DNA of 8,361 nucleotides from Alphaproteobacteria bacterium. GTDB lineage: Bacteria > Pseudomonadota > Alphaproteobacteria > UBA11222. The translations under genes and the position numbers were made by a program. The notes under the pieces were generated by a model. That model did not search any database. It was not told the DNA's origin and was given only the letters and a program-made list of their open reading frames with translations. This document shows positions 6,700 to 8,361 of this stretch, piece by piece (the stretch's first letter is position 1; each line of letters opens with the position of its first letter). The DNA is taken from positions 1-8,361 of the forward strand of contig DMKG01000063.1 of assembly GCA_003454415.1 (NCBI GenBank), written 5' to 3'.

Positions 6700-7080
6700 G
6701 TGAGCGATACGATCCCCATACAGTTTGCCCGCGTCATGCGGGCTTCCGGCAAGATGGCGCCCAGACAGGGGGCCGGCAACGTTCAGGTTTTTTTCGACCG
6801 GCAGGAATTGACCGTGATTCTGAACCTCTACGGCCGGATGGTGCAGGCGGGGGAGTGGCGTGATTACGCAATAGACGGTCTCGGGGACAGAGCGGTTTTC
6901 TCCGCCTTCCGGCGCGCCAGCGAGATGCCGGTCTGCCGCATTGAAAAGCAGCCTGCCCTGGCGCAGCGTCAGGGGCAGTATGTGATTACCGGAGCCGGGG
7001 GTCAGGTGCTGAAGCGGGGGCGTGAACTGACGCAGGTGCTGCGGGTGCTGGAACGCAAGCTGCTTAAAATCGTGCCATAA
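6700..7080 (+). CDS. DUF2794-type conserved protein of unknown function
   Basis: The 126-residue product matches, from memory, the DUF2794 family, small soluble proteins conserved in Alphaproteobacteria whose function I do not know. The family-like core is VFFDRQELTVILNLYGRMV (about residues 28-46), then GEWRDYAIDGLGDRAVFSAF and RRASEMPVCRIEKQP. It ends with LTQVLRVLERKL. No signal peptide, membrane segment or catalytic motif is apparent. The start is the GTG at 6700: an in-frame stop lies at 6688-6690, and the next in-frame start, the ATG at 6736, has no better ribosome site. No convincing Shine-Dalgarno site precedes the GTG. The gene is divergent from the P450 gene and convergent with the Bax inhibitor-type gene, and ends one base before the shared terminator. 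Confidence 0.88.
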   Translation: MSDTIPIQFARVMRASGKMAPRQGAGNVQVFFDRQELTVILNLYGRMVQAGEWRDYAIDGLGDRAVFSAFRRASEMPVCRIEKQPALAQRQGQYVITGAGGQVLKRGRELTQVLRVLERKLLKIVP

Positions 7081-7111
7081 AAAAACCCCGCAGAGGTTCC
7101 GCGGGGTTTTT
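7081..7111. terminator. Bidirectional intrinsic terminator
   Basis: The arms 7081-7091 (AAAAACCCCGC) and 7101-7111 (GCGGGGTTTTT) are perfect reverse complements around a 9-nt loop. The GC-rich stem core is followed by a T run on each strand. It therefore can stop transcription of the DUF2794-type gene from the left and of the Bax inhibitor-type gene from the right, between whose stop codons it lies. Confidence 0.93.
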
Positions 7112-7130
7112 CCAGGAAAATCTGGCTCAG

Positions 7131-7844
7131 TTATTCGCGGTTGCCGCCGATCAGGCGCAGCATCATCAGGAACAGGTTCAGGAAGTCAAGATAGAGCGCC
7201 AAAGCTCCCATGATCGACTTCTTGCCGGCGGCTTCATAGCCGTCGCCCTCATAGTACATTTCCTTGATTTTCTGGGTGTCATAGGCCGTCAGACCAGTAA
7301 ACACCAGCACGCCGATCACCGAAACGGCGAAATGCAGCGCTGCTGAAGCCAGGAAGATATTCACGACGGAGGCGATCAGCACCCCGATCAGGCCCATGAA
7401 CAGAAACGAGCCAAACCCTGTCAGATCCCGGTGCGTGGTGTAACCATACAGGCTCATCGCGCCGAACATGCCCGCCGTGATGAAGAACACCCGCGCAATA
7501 CTGACGCCGGAATAGATGTAGAAGATCCCCGAGAGGGACAGCCCCACAAGCCCGGCATATACCCAGAACCAGGTTTGCGCCGAGGAAAAGGTCATGGAAT
7601 TTATGCGGGCGCTTAGGTAAAAAACCACCCCCAGCGGGGCCAGCATGACCACCCAGATAAGCGGCGATCCGGCAATCGCCGTATAAATATCCGTACGATA
7701 GCCCAGATAGGCGATAATGCCAGTCAGGGCCAGGCCAGAGGCCATGTAATTGTAGACCCGCAGCATATATTCGCGCAGCCCCTGATCGATGGCGGGTGCG
7801 GCGGCCCCCGTCTGGGCGGCGATGTTGCGTTCGAATTCGGCCAT
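7131..7844 (-). CDS. Bax inhibitor-1/YccA family membrane protein
   Basis: This 237-residue integral inner-membrane protein belongs to the Bax inhibitor-1 (TMBIM, UPF0005) family. About seven hydrophobic segments fill residues about 35-232, after a soluble N-terminus. Diagnostic pieces are LREYMLRVYNYMASGL near the start, FGAMSLYGYTTHRDLTGFGS in the middle, and GLTAYDTQKIKEMY followed by ALYLDFLNLFL near the end. D189 (AYDTQ) and D220 (YLDFLN) probably correspond to the Asp pair that controls the pH-dependent calcium leak described for the Bacillus relative YetJ. The bacterial role is not settled; calcium or proton homeostasis and membrane-protein quality control have been proposed for relatives. 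The ATG at 7844 has GGGAGA at 7854-7859 upstream. It ends 19 nt from the shared terminator. Confidence 0.95.
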   Translation of the reverse strand: MAEFERNIAAQTGAAAPAIDQGLREYMLRVYNYMASGLALTGIIAYLGYRTDIYTAIAGSPLIWVVMLAPLGVVFYLSARINSMTFSSAQTWFWVYAGLVGLSLSGIFYIYSGVSIARVFFITAGMFGAMSLYGYTTHRDLTGFGSFLFMGLIGVLIASVVNIFLASAALHFAVSVIGVLVFTGLTAYDTQKIKEMYYEGDGYEAAGKKSIMGALALYLDFLNLFLMMLRLIGGNRE

Positions 7845-7880
7845 TTGCGTGTTTCTCCCGTATAGAATCCTTCAAAAGCG

Positions 7881-7909
7881 AATATAGGTAAACCCGTTCA
7901 CTACTTCAA
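7881..7909 (-). promoter_or_regulatory. Predicted promoter of the Bax inhibitor-type gene
   Basis: On the minus strand, TTGAAG (7904-7909) and TATATT (7881-7886) are separated by 17 nt, a good sigma70 arrangement 37 nt from the gene's ATG at 7844. It lies in the 124-nt gap after the permease gene, in which I see no hairpin terminator. The Bax inhibitor-type gene may thus be both independently transcribed and read through from upstream. Confidence 0.5.
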
Positions 7910-7968
7910 GCTGACCTTTCTACCCTCTTCGGCCCTTCTTTGTTTTTGATTTATCTGTAAAATTTCTG

Positions 7969-8361
7969 TCATTCGGATGCGCGCAAAAGACTTGCCGGCT
8001 TCTGGTTCAGCGCCCGCCAGGTAACGGAAAGGCCCAGAAATACCGTCACCGTCAGGCTTATGCCCGCCGTCAACACGATGACCCCGGGCAGAAACACGAA
8101 TTCCGTCCGCATGAGTTCCGTCACAATCAGCCAGGCGGCCAGCGACCCGATCCCGCTGGCCAGCAGCGCAGCCGAAAGACCCAGAATGGCGTATTCCAGC
8201 GCATAGGCGCGCAGGATATGGCTGCGTGCGGCGCCCAGTACTTTCAGTACAACGGCGTCATAAACCCGCCGGGCATTGCCCGCCGCCAGGGCGCCGGCCA
8301 GAACCAGAACCCCCAGCACCAGGGTCACGCTGCCGGCGGCCCTCACCGCCATGGCGAGACT
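7969..8361 (-). CDS. FtsX-type ABC transporter permease, C-terminal part (cut by window edge)
   Basis: The frame is open to the right edge, so this is the C-terminal 130 residues of a longer permease. The first visible segment (VTLVLGVLVLAGALAAG) is a membrane span followed by the cytoplasmic stretch RRVYDAVVLKVLGAARSHIL. This is the usual FtsX-domain coupling loop that contacts the ATPase. Two more spans follow (ILGLSAALLASGIGSLAAWLIV and a segment near FLPGVIVLTAGISL), and the protein closes with WRALNQKPASLLRASE. The pattern fits the large YbbP-type (COG3127) permeases, which pair with an ATPase like YbbA. That assignment is an inference from the C-terminus alone, and the partner would be off the right edge. 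The stop codon is the complement of TCA at 7969-7971. Confidence 0.88.
   Translation of the reverse strand, partial: SLAMAVRAAGSVTLVLGVLVLAGALAAGNARRVYDAVVLKVLGAARSHILRAYALEYAILGLSAALLASGIGSLAAWLIVTELMRTEFVFLPGVIVLTAGISLTVTVFLGLSVTWRALNQKPASLLRASE

Noticed and set aside
1..8361. CRISPR array, tRNA, insertion sequence or long direct repeat
   Set aside because: Nearly all of the window is explained by tightly spaced protein genes, and I saw no spaced repeats, transposase features or cloverleaf sequences.

Overview
The window looks like chromosomal DNA of a GC-rich alphaproteobacterium. The main reason is the DUF2794-type protein at 6700-7080, a small family I know mainly from Alphaproteobacteria. 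The urease proteins also fit this, with separate UreA and UreB and the UreF opening seen in alphaproteobacterial relatives. No genus is claimed.

Positions 1-5022 hold a tight co-directional urease cluster, ureD-ureA-ureB-ureC-ureE-ureF-ureG. Gaps are 2-12 nt and two gene pairs overlap, so one polycistronic message with translational coupling is likely. UreA, UreB and UreC form the (alpha-beta-gamma)3 apo-enzyme. UreD, UreF and UreG form the maturation complex that carboxylates the active-site lysine and inserts two Ni ions, using GTP hydrolysed by UreG. UreE delivers nickel. All Ni ligands and the lysine are intact in UreC, so an active urease is expected. The promoter and probably the true ureD start lie off the left edge.

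Directly after ureG, at 5046-5249, is a 67-residue protein with a signal peptide and one membrane segment. I do not recognise it securely. It resembles the first part of the HupE/UreJ nickel-related membrane proteins and is the least explained gene here.

Positions 5266-6537 (minus strand) encode a bacterial-type cytochrome P450, convergent with the urease cluster. It reads from an AT-rich intergenic region (6556-6699) with a good sigma70-like promoter and a small inverted repeat over its -35 box. No redox partner is present in the window.

Positions 6700-8361 look like housekeeping DNA. The DUF2794-type gene (plus strand) and a Bax inhibitor-1/YccA-type membrane protein gene (minus strand) converge on a perfect bidirectional terminator. 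Upstream of the latter is the 3' end of an FtsX-type ABC permease gene (minus strand), cut by the right edge.

I see no tRNA, rRNA, insertion sequence, CRISPR array or phage feature. Apart from the small post-ureG protein, the overlapping ureE/ureF coding and the P450 control region, the content is conventional.
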